Source: an uncultured Sphingomonas sp. (GTDB lineage: Bacteria; Pseudomonadota; Alphaproteobacteria; Sphingomonadales; Sphingomonadaceae). Taken from it: a stretch of DNA of 64,000 nucleotides. Below are positions 17,525-25,228 of the stretch, in pieces. Where the stretch lies: NCBI RefSeq assembly GCF_934560975.1, contig NZ_CAKTFO010000004.1, forward strand, positions 124,001 through 188,000. Direction: 5' to 3'. The translations under genes were made by a program, and so were the position numbers. How positions within the stretch are numbered: the stretch's first letter is position 1; the number at the start of each line of letters is the position of its first letter. The notes beneath the pieces were generated by a model that saw only the letters and a list, made by a program, of their open reading frames with translations, ran no database searches and was not told the DNA's origin.

Positions 17525-18805
17525 TTGCTTGACGTGATCCATTGCCCGCTGCGCCTGCAGGCCGATCCGGCCCGGGTTGTGGTGCGCCCGTTTCACATCC
17601 CGATCGACGCCCATCCCGAGCCGGGTCGCCCGGGCCGCGTCCGCCGCATCGCGGAAAGCGTGCTGGTGATGGACGAAGAGATGGCCGAGATCGAGTTGGA
17701 GCTGGTGCTGCGCGACTTCGAGGCGCGACATTGGCAGACCAGGTCGGTCTTCATGACCCGCTATCGTCAGATCGAGTCCGCTCTTGGACTGGACGGCGGC
17801 GCCATTTCGGAGATCAAGAAGCAGCTGATCGGCGCCTTCTTCTGCCACGAATATAGCTATGCCGCCGCCGCGCTGATGAACCCCAGCGTCGTGCCGCACC
17901 CCGACCAGAGCGGCTTGACGGATGGCGCCATGCGTATCGCCATGTCGCTGCGTGCGGTCGGTGAGGGGCATATTTCCTCCGTTGCATTCCGCGAGGGCAT
18001 TCTCGGCCCCGGCTCCATCGTCGAGCTAATGCCGGAGCCGCCCTTCGCCACGGCCGCCGACAGCGCGGCCGAAGTGGGCAATGGCGCGATCCAGGTGCAT
18101 CGCCATCCCGACAGCTCGCTGTCCGGCACCGTGCTGTTCCCGATGACATCCGCCCAGTCCAAGGGGCTGGAGGACATGCGGCTGGTGCAGTTCACGCACG
18201 ACGACGGCAGCGTGGAATGGATCGGCACCTATACGGCCTATAACGGCGCGACCATCCGTTCGGAATTGCTGCGCACCACCAACTTCCGCACCTTCACGCT
18301 GGCGCCGATGAGCGGCCCGGCTGCGCGCAACAAGGGGATGGCGCTGTTCCCGCGCAAGGTCGGCGGCCAGTATCTGATGATCGGGCGTCAGGATGGCGAG
18401 AACGTTTTCATCATCCGATCGGACGAACTGGATCATTGGGGTGAGGGCGAGCTGCTGCTGACGCCCAAATATCCGTGGGAGATGGTGCAGCTCGGCAATT
18501 GCGGCTCCCCGATCGAGCTGGACGAGGGCTGGCTGCTGCTGACCCACGGTGTCGGCGCGATGCGGAAATATTCGGTCGGCGCGATCCTGCTCGACAAGGA
18601 TGACCCCAGCAAGGTGATCGGCCGGATGCCGCAGCCTTTGTTGTCGCCAGCGGACGAGGATCGCGAAGGCTATGTGCCGAACGTGGTGTATAGCTGCGGC
18701 GGCATCCGCCATGGGGACATGATCTTCCTGCCTTATGGCGTGGCGGACAGTTCGGTCGCCTTCGCCTTTGTGACGATCGAAAGCCTGCTCGGCGCGATGC
18801 GCTGA
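17525..18805 (+). CDS. GH130 family glycosidase/phosphorylase-like protein
   Basis: About 426 residues. The N-terminal part has CPLRLQADPARVVVRPF and helical segments. The main part shows repeated beta-propeller blades typical of GH130 and related GH43-like folds: FFCHEYSYAAAALMNPS, EDMRLVQF, YTAYNG, KGMALFPRKVGGQYLMIGRQ, GNCGSPIELDEGWLLLTHGVG, and GYVPNVVYSCGG. GH130 enzymes phosphorolyse or hydrolyse beta-mannosides. A TTG at 17525 is chosen because AGGGG lies seven bases upstream; starts at 17450 (long) and 17534 are alternatives. It follows the GT4 gene by 135 bases and is probably in the same unit. Confidence 0.8.
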   Translation: MLDVIHCPLRLQADPARVVVRPFHIPIDAHPEPGRPGRVRRIAESVLVMDEEMAEIELELVLRDFEARHWQTRSVFMTRYRQIESALGLDGGAISEIKKQLIGAFFCHEYSYAAAALMNPSVVPHPDQSGLTDGAMRIAMSLRAVGEGHISSVAFREGILGPGSIVELMPEPPFATAADSAAEVGNGAIQVHRHPDSSLSGTVLFPMTSAQSKGLEDMRLVQFTHDDGSVEWIGTYTAYNGATIRSELLRTTNFRTFTLAPMSGPAARNKGMALFPRKVGGQYLMIGRQDGENVFIIRSDELDHWGEGELLLTPKYPWEMVQLGNCGSPIELDEGWLLLTHGVGAMRKYSVGAILLDKDDPSKVIGRMPQPLLSPADEDREGYVPNVVYSCGGIRHGDMIFLPYGVADSSVAFAFVTIESLLGAMR

Positions 18806-18820
18806 GCAGTTCCGTTTGGA

Positions 18821-19051
18821 TCACGCACCCGCCGCCGGCGCGCTCCGGCGCTCGCGCGTGCAGAATGTGGCGATCAGAACGGTGATTCCGGCCGTGACGT
18901 AGGCGATCGACGTCAGCTTGGCGCTGAGCAGAAGGCCGACGATCGGAGCCAGCCGGAACAGCAAAGGATCGGCGTCGAACGTCTCACCCGGAGCATGGCA
19001 GATGCCCAGAGGATTATCGCGATGGACCGGTGCCGTGTCGTTCCCAGCCAT
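18821..19051 (-). CDS. Small membrane protein, unknown function
   Basis: A 76-residue protein with two hydrophobic segments, FRLAPIVGLLLSAKLTSIAYV and VTAGITVLIATFC, flanked by charged ends. The N-terminus has DNPLGICHAPGETFDADPLLF before the membrane part, which recalls DUF4395-like proteins but is too short to be sure. The ATG at 19051 has GAGGGAG about seven bases upstream; the longer frame to 19189 is Arg-rich and unlikely. It converges with the GH130 gene. Confidence 0.6.
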   Translation of the reverse strand: MAGNDTAPVHRDNPLGICHAPGETFDADPLLFRLAPIVGLLLSAKLTSIAYVTAGITVLIATFCTRERRSAPAAGA

Positions 19052-19231
19052 GGTTCGCTCCCTCGTGGCCGGCGCGGCTCGCCCGCGTCGGTACGATCCC
19101 TCGCAGGCGTCATGCCGATCGCGATCGAAGGGTGCCAGAGCTAGGAAAGGCGACCCACGAGGTCCGGCTTTGCCGTCGACGTCCGGCAAGATTCGCCGAA
19201 TGATGGGATCACCATGGCGGAGAGATCACCG

Positions 19232-19678
19232 TCAGGGCAGGGGCAGAGGCGTGATCTGACTATAGGCCACCTGCCAGCGCCCGTCCCGCCGCACCAACGT
19301 GTCCGAATAGCGGTAATGCTGGGCGAGCGGTCGGCCATTCTCCGTCCCCCGCAACCGCGCCTCGCCGCCCACGATCACCACGTCGGCCGACAGGCGCTGG
19401 AAGAGGCGGTCCGTCACGACAAGCGGCTCCAGCTTCATTCCCGGAGCGGTGAAGCCGTCGATATAGTCGCGCCGGTCGCCCACGCGCCCGGACGATCGCA
19501 CGAACAGGAAATCGCGGGCGAGCAGACGGTCCAGGGCGGTGCCGTCCCCTTGTTCCTGCGCGTGGACGAACGCATCGGCGGCGGCGCGCACCTCGGCATT
19601 GCCGTCGGGAGCCTGCGCCATCACCGGCGTGGCGAGCAAAAGGAGTGGAGCGATCCTGGCCAACATGCGCGGAGGCAT
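19232..19678 (-). CDS. Exported SnoaL/NTF2-like (DUF4440 type) protein
   Basis: A 148-residue protein with a signal peptide (ARIAPLLLLATPVMAQA, cleaved after AQA near residue 23). The mature part begins VRAAADAFVHAQEQGDGTALDRLLARDFLFV and ends WQVAYSQITPLPLP, the pattern of cone-shaped NTF2-like folds of the DUF4440 kind. It should be periplasmic. Its ligand or catalytic role is unknown. The start at 19678 follows no strong ribosome site; ATG 19666 would also keep the signal. It is divergent from ettA, about 160 bases away. Confidence 0.7.
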   Translation of the reverse strand: MPPRMLARIAPLLLLATPVMAQAPDGNAEVRAAADAFVHAQEQGDGTALDRLLARDFLFVRSSGRVGDRRDYIDGFTAPGMKLEPLVVTDRLFQRLSADVVIVGGEARLRGTENGRPLAQHYRYSDTLVRRDGRWQVAYSQITPLPLP

Positions 19679-19839
19679 AATCGTGCCGCCGCATGGTGCC
19701 AAGCGGGCCGTCCGCCGGTCGCATCCTGCCGCGTTGCGCCCATTGATCGCCGCCCTTATGTTGGCAAGGCGCGAGAGGCGGGCTATCGCCGTCGCAACCG
19801 ATCCCACCAGATCCAATTCCCTCGGAGACAAGGCAAGCC

Positions 19840-21519
19840 ATGGCCGTGCAGTACAGCTTCGTCATGAAGGGCCTGACGAAGACCTTTCCGGGCGCCAACA
19901 AGCCGGTGCTCAACAACATCCACCTGCAGTTCATGCCGGGCACCAAGATCGCCATCATCGGTGTGAACGGCGCGGGCAAATCGACCCTGATGAAGATCAT
20001 GGCCGGCATCGATACCGAATATTCGGGCGAGGCCTGGGCGGCCGAGGGCATCAAGGTCGGCTATCTGCCGCAGGAGCCGCACCTCGACGCGAACAAGACC
20101 GTGATCGAGAATGTGCGCGACGGCGTGCGTCCCGTCGCCGACATGGTGGATCGCTTCAACGCGATTTCCGCCGAAATGGGCGATCCCCAGGAGGATACCG
20201 ACTTCGACGCACTGCTGGAGGAGATGGGCGCGCTTCAGGAAAAGATCGACGCGGTCGATGGCTGGACGCTCGACAACCAGCTTGAGATCGCGATGCAGGC
20301 ACTCCGCTGCCCGCCTTCGGAGAGCCCGGTCACCAAGCTGTCGGGTGGTGAGCGCCGCCGCGTCGCCCTGACCAAGCTGCTGCTGGAAAAGCCCGACATT
20401 CTGTTGCTGGACGAGCCGACCAACCACTTGGACGCTGAGTCGGTAGCGTGGTTGGAGCGGCATCTGGTCGATTATCCCGGCAACGTCATCCTCGTGACCC
20501 ACGACCGCTACTTCCTCGACAATGTGGTCGGCTGGGTGCTGGAACTCGATCGCGGTCGCGGGCTGCCTTTCGAGGGTAATTATTCCAAGTGGCTGGAAGG
20601 CCGCGCCAAGCGGCTGGAGCAGGAAGAGCGCGAGGAAAAGGGCCGCCAGACGGCGATCGCGCAGGAACTGGAATGGATCCGGCAGAGCCCCAAGGCACGC
20701 CAGACCAAGTCCAAGGCGCGCATCCGTGCGTTCGATGAGCTGGTCGAGAAGCAGGCGGATCGTCGCCCCGATTCCGCGCAGATCCTGATCCAGATTCCCG
20801 AGCGGCTCGGCAACAAGGTGATCGAGGCCAGAGGCCTGACCAAGGCCTATGGCGACAAGCAATTGTTCAAGGGCCTGGATTTCGTGCTGCCGCCGGGCGG
20901 TATCGTCGGCGTGATCGGTCCCAACGGTGCCGGCAAGACCACCCTGTTCCGCCTTATCACCGGTCAGGAAAAGCCGGATACGGGCGAGATCGACGTGGGG
21001 CCCACCGTGCGGCTGGGCTATGTCGACCAGAGCCGCGATCATCTCGATGCCAACAAGAATGTCTGGGAAGAGGTTTCTGACGGCCTCGACCGCTTCACCT
21101 TCGGCAAGCATGACGTGTCGACCCGTGCCTATGTCGGTGCCTTCAACTTCAAGGGCCCCGACCAGCAGAAGCGTGTCGGCCAGCTTTCGGGCGGTGAGCG
21201 CAATCGCGTCCACATGGCCAAGATGCTGAAGGAGGGCGGCAACGTCCTGCTGCTCGACGAACCGACCAACGATCTGGACGTCGAGACGCTGCGCGCGCTG
21301 GAAGAGGCGCTGGAGAATTTCGCCGGTTGCGCCGTGGTCATCAGCCACGATCGCTTCTTCCTCGATCGTCTGGCCACCCACATCCTGGCATTCGAGGGCG
21401 ATGGCCATGTGGAATGGTTCGAGGGTAATTTCGAATCGTATGAGGAAGACAAGCGTCGTCGCCTGGGCGATGCGGCCGACCGGCCTGGTTCGGGCGCGCA
21501 CAAGCGGCTGACCCGCTGA
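19840..21519 (+). CDS. ettA: Energy-dependent translational throttle protein EttA (ABC-F)
   Basis: A 559-residue cytosolic ABC-F ATPase that binds the ribosomal E site and gates early elongation by the ATP/ADP ratio. It has two ATPase cassettes: Walker A GVNGAGKST and GPNGAGKTT, signatures LSGGERRR and LSGGERNR, Walker B LLLLDEPTNHLD and LLLDEPTNDLD. Between them lies the charged linker (KRLEQEEREEKGRQ...). There is no membrane domain. The start MAVQYSFVMKGLTKTFPG is the usual EttA N-terminus. A strong stem-loop follows the stop at 21528. Confidence 0.96.
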   Translation: MAVQYSFVMKGLTKTFPGANKPVLNNIHLQFMPGTKIAIIGVNGAGKSTLMKIMAGIDTEYSGEAWAAEGIKVGYLPQEPHLDANKTVIENVRDGVRPVADMVDRFNAISAEMGDPQEDTDFDALLEEMGALQEKIDAVDGWTLDNQLEIAMQALRCPPSESPVTKLSGGERRRVALTKLLLEKPDILLLDEPTNHLDAESVAWLERHLVDYPGNVILVTHDRYFLDNVVGWVLELDRGRGLPFEGNYSKWLEGRAKRLEQEEREEKGRQTAIAQELEWIRQSPKARQTKSKARIRAFDELVEKQADRRPDSAQILIQIPERLGNKVIEARGLTKAYGDKQLFKGLDFVLPPGGIVGVIGPNGAGKTTLFRLITGQEKPDTGEIDVGPTVRLGYVDQSRDHLDANKNVWEEVSDGLDRFTFGKHDVSTRAYVGAFNFKGPDQQKRVGQLSGGERNRVHMAKMLKEGGNVLLLDEPTNDLDVETLRALEEALENFAGCAVVISHDRFFLDRLATHILAFEGDGHVEWFEGNFESYEEDKRRRLGDAADRPGSGAHKRLTR

Positions 21520-21527
21520 TCCGTGTC

Positions 21528-21560
21528 ACCGGCGACGGCGCAGCCCTGCGCGTCGCCGGT
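21528..21560 (+). terminator. Long stem-loop after ettA
   Basis: ACCGGCGAC (21528-21536) pairs with GTCGCCGGT (21552-21560), and after a single bulged G the arms continue as GCGC/GCGC around a small loop. It begins 9 bases after the ettA stop. There is no T-run, so it may protect the 3' end or terminate weakly. Confidence 0.5.
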
Positions 21561-21603
21561 TGACGATCCGGTCGCGTCGCCTACGCTCCCGCGAGGAGGC
21601 GTG

Positions 21604-22029
21604 ATGGCGGAGACATTGTCCCAGTGGCTTGAGGCGGAGGGGATCGTCGCCAGCGAAGGGCCGGGCGCGATCGCGGACGTGGGCCGCGTACGGGCCCTGC
21701 TGATCGAAGCCGCCCAAGCTGGCGAGGCGATCAGCTATTCGGATCTGCTGGGGAAGCTGGGACACCGCTTCACGCGTCCGAAGATGCGTGCCCTGTGTCG
21801 GACCCTGGATGCGGTAGACCAGGCCGCCGCCTTTGCCGGAGAGCCCGAACTGGCGGTGCTGGTGGTGCGGGAAACCGATCGCTTGCCCGGTCAGGGCTGG
21901 TGGACCGGATCATCGGAAATGCGGGGCTACAAGGGCGCATGGACCGGCGCGGAGCCGAGCGCCTTCGTTCGCGCGATCCAGCAGCGGGCCTTTACCTACT
22001 GGTCGGCCGGCGACGGTAGGTTTGGCTAA
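21604..22029 (+). CDS. Conserved hypothetical protein (141 residues)
   Basis: A soluble protein starting MAETLSQWLEAEGIV, with VGRVRALLIEAAQAGEAISYSDLLGKLGHRFTRPKMRALCRTL, then LAVLVVRETDRLPGQGWW. The central part has the look of a small helical domain seen in sphingomonads, where homologues were sometimes named ribose-phosphate pyrophosphokinase without clear basis; no PRPP motif is visible here. GAGGAGG (21593-21599) just before ATG 21604 fixes the start, and the longer frame to 21523 is Pro-rich. Its stop overlaps the convergent YhiN-type gene by 4 bases. Confidence 0.65.
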   Translation: MAETLSQWLEAEGIVASEGPGAIADVGRVRALLIEAAQAGEAISYSDLLGKLGHRFTRPKMRALCRTLDAVDQAAAFAGEPELAVLVVRETDRLPGQGWWTGSSEMRGYKGAWTGAEPSAFVRAIQQRAFTYWSAGDGRFG

Positions 22030-23201
22030 AGCGCGTGCGCCGCCGCCCAGCCGCTCGCCCACGCCCACTGGAAATTGTAGCCGCCGAGCCACCCGGTCAC
22101 GTCCACCGCCTCTCCGATGAAAAAGAGGCCGGGCAGCGACTTTGCGGCCATCGTCTTGGAGGAGAGGGCATCGACCGACACGCCGCCGACGGCAACCTCC
22201 GCTTTGGCGTAACCTTCCGTGCCGTTCGGGCGGAACTCCCAACCGGCAAGACGCCGCTCCACCTCACGGAGGCGCGCGTCGCGCTGCTCGTCGAGCGGAC
22301 CGGGCAGGGCGATGCGGTCCGCCAACGCCTCCGCCAGTCGGCCGGGCAAGAGGCCGGCGAGCAGCGACGCCAGGCTGATGCGCGGCCGGCTTCGCTTCAT
22401 GTCGATCAGCCAGCCTTCGCAATGGTCGGGTAGGAAGTCGATCGCGATCGGTTGCCCATGCCGCCAGTAGGAGGAAACCTGGAGGATGGCCGGGCCGGAA
22501 AGGCCGCGATGGGTGAACAAGGCGGCCTCGCGAAAGCCGGTCCGGCCCGCCCTGGCGAGAACCGGCGCGGACACGCCCGACAGCGACCGGAACAAGGCCT
22601 CATCCTGCGAAAGGGTGAGGGGGACAAGCGCTGGCCGCGGCTCCACTACCTTCAGGCCGAACCGGCGGGCAAGGTCATAGGCGAAGCCGGTCGCGCCGAT
22701 CTTGGGAATGGATGGGCCGCCGGTGGCGACCACCAGCGCCGGGGCCGTCGCGATGCCTTCGCGGTAGCAGACGGTGAACAGCCCGTCGGCATGGGAAAGC
22801 TCGCTGATCGGGGCGTTCAGCCGCAGAGTGGCCGCGCCCCTGGCGCATTCGTCCACCAGCATGGCAACGACCTGCCGGGCCGAGCCGTCGCAGAACAGCT
22901 GGCCGAGCGTCTTTTCGTGCCAGGCAATGCCATGGCGTTCCACCATCGCGAGGAAGTCGGCCGGGGTGTAGCGATCCAGTGCCGAGCGCGCGAAATGCGG
23001 ATTGCTGGAAAGGTAGCGATCGGGCGCGGTGTGCAGGTTGGTGAAGTTGCACCGCCCGCCGCCGGAGATCAGGATCTTCTTGCCCGGTTCGTCGGCATGG
23101 TCGATCACCAGCACGCGCCGGCCACGCTGGGCCGCGACGCCGGCGCACATCAGCCCGGCGCCGCCCGCCCCCAGGATGATCGCGTCGTAGCGATCGGTCA
23201 T
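22026..23201 (-). CDS. HI0933/YhiN family FAD-dependent oxidoreductase
   Basis: A 391-residue flavoprotein. It has the dinucleotide-binding start YDAIILGAGGAGLMCAGVAAQRG, then GKKILISGGGRCNFTN, the family hallmark. VVATGGPSIPKIGATGFAYDLA and GLFFIGEAVDVTGWLGGYNFQWAWASG at the C-terminus are also typical. The biochemical role is not known; the fold suggests an FAD-bound redox enzyme in the cytoplasm. ATG 23201 gives the usual start; an ATG at 23216 adds five residues. It follows the YitT gene on the same strand with 27 bases between. Confidence 0.88.
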   Translation of the reverse strand: MTDRYDAIILGAGGAGLMCAGVAAQRGRRVLVIDHADEPGKKILISGGGRCNFTNLHTAPDRYLSSNPHFARSALDRYTPADFLAMVERHGIAWHEKTLGQLFCDGSARQVVAMLVDECARGAATLRLNAPISELSHADGLFTVCYREGIATAPALVVATGGPSIPKIGATGFAYDLARRFGLKVVEPRPALVPLTLSQDEALFRSLSGVSAPVLARAGRTGFREAALFTHRGLSGPAILQVSSYWRHGQPIAIDFLPDHCEGWLIDMKRSRPRISLASLLAGLLPGRLAEALADRIALPGPLDEQRDARLREVERRLAGWEFRPNGTEGYAKAEVAVGGVSVDALSSKTMAAKSLPGLFFIGEAVDVTGWLGGYNFQWAWASGWAAAHAL

Positions 23202-23228
23202 GCCGCCCTGCCTCATCGCCCGTAACGC

Positions 23229-23885
23229 TCAATAGCCGGTGTAGCGGCCAGGACGGTGGAAGGTGATCAACACCCCGCTCATCGCCGCCGCGCTCACCGC
23301 CGACAGCAGCACCTGGGTCGGTGGCACCGCCAGCAGGGCGACCAACATGATGCAGCAGTCGATGCCGAGCTGTGTCCGGCCCGCATTCCAGCCGCGCTTC
23401 TTCTGCAGCCACAATGTCAGCACGCCGGTGCCGCCGACTCCGGCCTGGTGCCGCGCAAGGCTGAGGATGCCCATGCCGATCACCGTTCCGCCGAACAAGG
23501 CGGCGAACAGCGGGTCGATAAAGGCGAAGCGGAGCAGGTGCGGCGCGAGCAACGAGAGCAGGGTCACCCCGCTGCTGACGATGATGGTCTTGATCATGAA
23601 GCCAGGCCCCATCGCCGCCCGGGCGAACAGGAAAAAGGGCAGGTTGATCAGGGTGAACAGCCAGCCGGGCGCTATCGGAAAGATGTAGGACAGGAGCAAA
23701 GCGACGCCTGCCACGCCGCCGGTGACCAACCCGGCCGCGTGCAGGCAGACGATGCCGAGCACGATCAACGCCACGCCCACGATCATGGCATAGACGTCTT
23801 CGCCCTTGCTGTGGCGCTGCGGCCCTTGCTGGGTAAACAAGTCGGTATTGGGCGGCACTCGCATTTCTCCTTCGCCGCCAGACAT
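23229..23885 (-). CDS. YitT family membrane protein
   Basis: A 218-residue membrane protein with five or six hydrophobic segments (IVGVALIVLGIVCLHAAGLVTGGVAGVALLLSYIF, then WLFTLINLPFFLFA and later ones). TGGVAGVALLLSY and FGGTVIGMGIL, together with GGTGVLTLWLQKK, are hallmarks of YitT/DUF161 proteins, whose transported substrate is not established. The ATG at 23885 has a weak upstream purine run; ATG 23864 (MRVPPN) follows AAGGAG closely and is an alternative. It is divergent from the GFA gene. Confidence 0.85.
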   Translation of the reverse strand: MSGGEGEMRVPPNTDLFTQQGPQRHSKGEDVYAMIVGVALIVLGIVCLHAAGLVTGGVAGVALLLSYIFPIAPGWLFTLINLPFFLFARAAMGPGFMIKTIIVSSGVTLLSLLAPHLLRFAFIDPLFAALFGGTVIGMGILSLARHQAGVGGTGVLTLWLQKKRGWNAGRTQLGIDCCIMLVALLAVPPTQVLLSAVSAAAMSGVLITFHRPGRYTGY

Positions 23886-23949
23886 CCCTCGCCCGTTCGC
23901 CTTGTCAGCGATATCGCGTCATGCAATCGCCAAAGCGAAAGGTGGTGCC

Positions 23950-24396
23950 ATGGTCAAGATCATGACGGGCGGATGCCAGTGCCGCCGGGTACGCTATTCG
24001 GTGCGGATCGACAGCGACGAGGCCTATCTGTGCCATTGCGCCATGTGCCGCCACGCGACCGGCGGCGCCTCCATCGCCTTTGTCAGCGTGGTGCTGGACG
24101 GCGTGGCCTGGCAAGGCGAACCCGCATGGTATCGCTCCTCGCCGATCGCGGAGCGGCCTTTCTGTGCGGCCTGTGGCACGCCCTTGGGCTTCCGGTTTGC
24201 GGAGAATGCCGAACGGATGGACCTGACCTTGGGTTCGTTCGACGATCCCCACGGCTTCCGGCCCGTGCACAATTATGCAACCGAAAGCATCCTGCCGGCA
24301 TGGCAGGACACGTCGCATCTTCCGGGGCTCCGCTCGGACGAAAATGCGAGCGTGGTCGACAGATGGATGAAAAGTGTTGGCAAGCTCCCCGAATGA
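23950..24396 (+). CDS. GFA (glutathione-dependent formaldehyde-activating) family protein
   Basis: A 148-residue zinc-binding protein of the GFA/CENP-V fold. The zinc cysteines are visible in GGCQCRRVRY near the start, in LCHCAMCRHATGG, and in FCAACGTPLGF, matching the family order. Members bind small thiol adducts; glutathione-dependent activity is proven only for a few, so the substrate here is open. ATG 23950 has AAAGGTGG immediately upstream. It overlaps the next gene by 23 bases. Confidence 0.85.
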   Translation: MVKIMTGGCQCRRVRYSVRIDSDEAYLCHCAMCRHATGGASIAFVSVVLDGVAWQGEPAWYRSSPIAERPFCAACGTPLGFRFAENAERMDLTLGSFDDPHGFRPVHNYATESILPAWQDTSHLPGLRSDENASVVDRWMKSVGKLPE

Positions 24397-25147
24397 CCTC
24401 CCGATCCACCATTTCCTGGGCCGGGATGGTGCCCAACTCGCCTATCGGGAAGTGGGCAGCGGCCGTCCGCTGATCCTGATTCACGGTCTGTTTTCCAACG
24501 GCTGGGTCAATTGGGTGCGGTATGGAACGGCGCAGCACATTGCGGATGCCGGCTTCCGCGTGATCATGCCGGACCTGCGCGGGCATGGGGCCAGCGCCGC
24601 ACCGCACGACCCTGCCGCCTATCCGCCCGACATCCTGATGCGGGATGCGGAGGCGTTGGTCGATTACCTGCACCTGACCGATTATGACCTGGGCGGCTAT
24701 TCGCTGGGCGGGCGCACGGTCGTTCGGATGCTGGCCAATGGCGCTAGCCCCCGTCGCGCGATCGTCGCCGGCATGGGATTGCAGGGGCTGCATGACACCG
24801 GGCATCGCGCCGGCTTCTTTCGCGACGTTCTCAACAATGCCGGCACGCATCCGCGCGGATCGGGCGCGTGGCTAGCGGAAGGGTTCCTGAAGACCACCGG
24901 TGGCGATCCCGCCGCCATGCTGCCGCTGCTGGACAGCTTCGTGGATACGACAACGGCGGAACTGGCCGGGATCGACATACCCGTGCTGGTGCTCAGCGGG
25001 CGGGAGGACCAGGACAATGGCTCGGCCGGCGAACTGGCGCAGGTGCTGCCGCAGGGGCGGCTATCCGAAATACCGGGCAATCACATGACGGCAGTGCTGC
25101 GCCCGGAACTGGGGAGCGAGATCGCGGCCTTCCTGCTCCGGGACTGA
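24374..25147 (+). CDS. Alpha/beta hydrolase
   Basis: A 257-residue alpha/beta hydrolase without a signal. The oxyanion region is LILIHGLFSNGWVNW, the nucleophile elbow is GYSLGGR, the acid is likely Asp in SGREDQDNG, and the catalytic His is in PGNHMTAV. The fold is complete. The substrate is unknown (esterase or ring-cleavage product hydrolase types share these motifs). The GTG start at 24374 lies inside the end of the GFA gene in another frame, so translation is likely coupled. Confidence 0.85.
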   Translation: MLASSPNDLPIHHFLGRDGAQLAYREVGSGRPLILIHGLFSNGWVNWVRYGTAQHIADAGFRVIMPDLRGHGASAAPHDPAAYPPDILMRDAEALVDYLHLTDYDLGGYSLGGRTVVRMLANGASPRRAIVAGMGLQGLHDTGHRAGFFRDVLNNAGTHPRGSGAWLAEGFLKTTGGDPAAMLPLLDSFVDTTTAELAGIDIPVLVLSGREDQDNGSAGELAQVLPQGRLSEIPGNHMTAVLRPELGSEIAAFLLRD

Positions 25148-25228
25148 TCGGCCGCTTACTGTCCCGGGCCGGCAGCGGACTTTGCGGGAGAGGACGGGCG
25201 GTGGCATGCCCGGCCTCACGCCGGGCCT

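Noticed and set aside
19783..21501. Long antisense frame opposite ettA
   Set aside because: It is a shadow of the conserved ABC-F gene; apparent hydrophobic patches come from the reversed codons.
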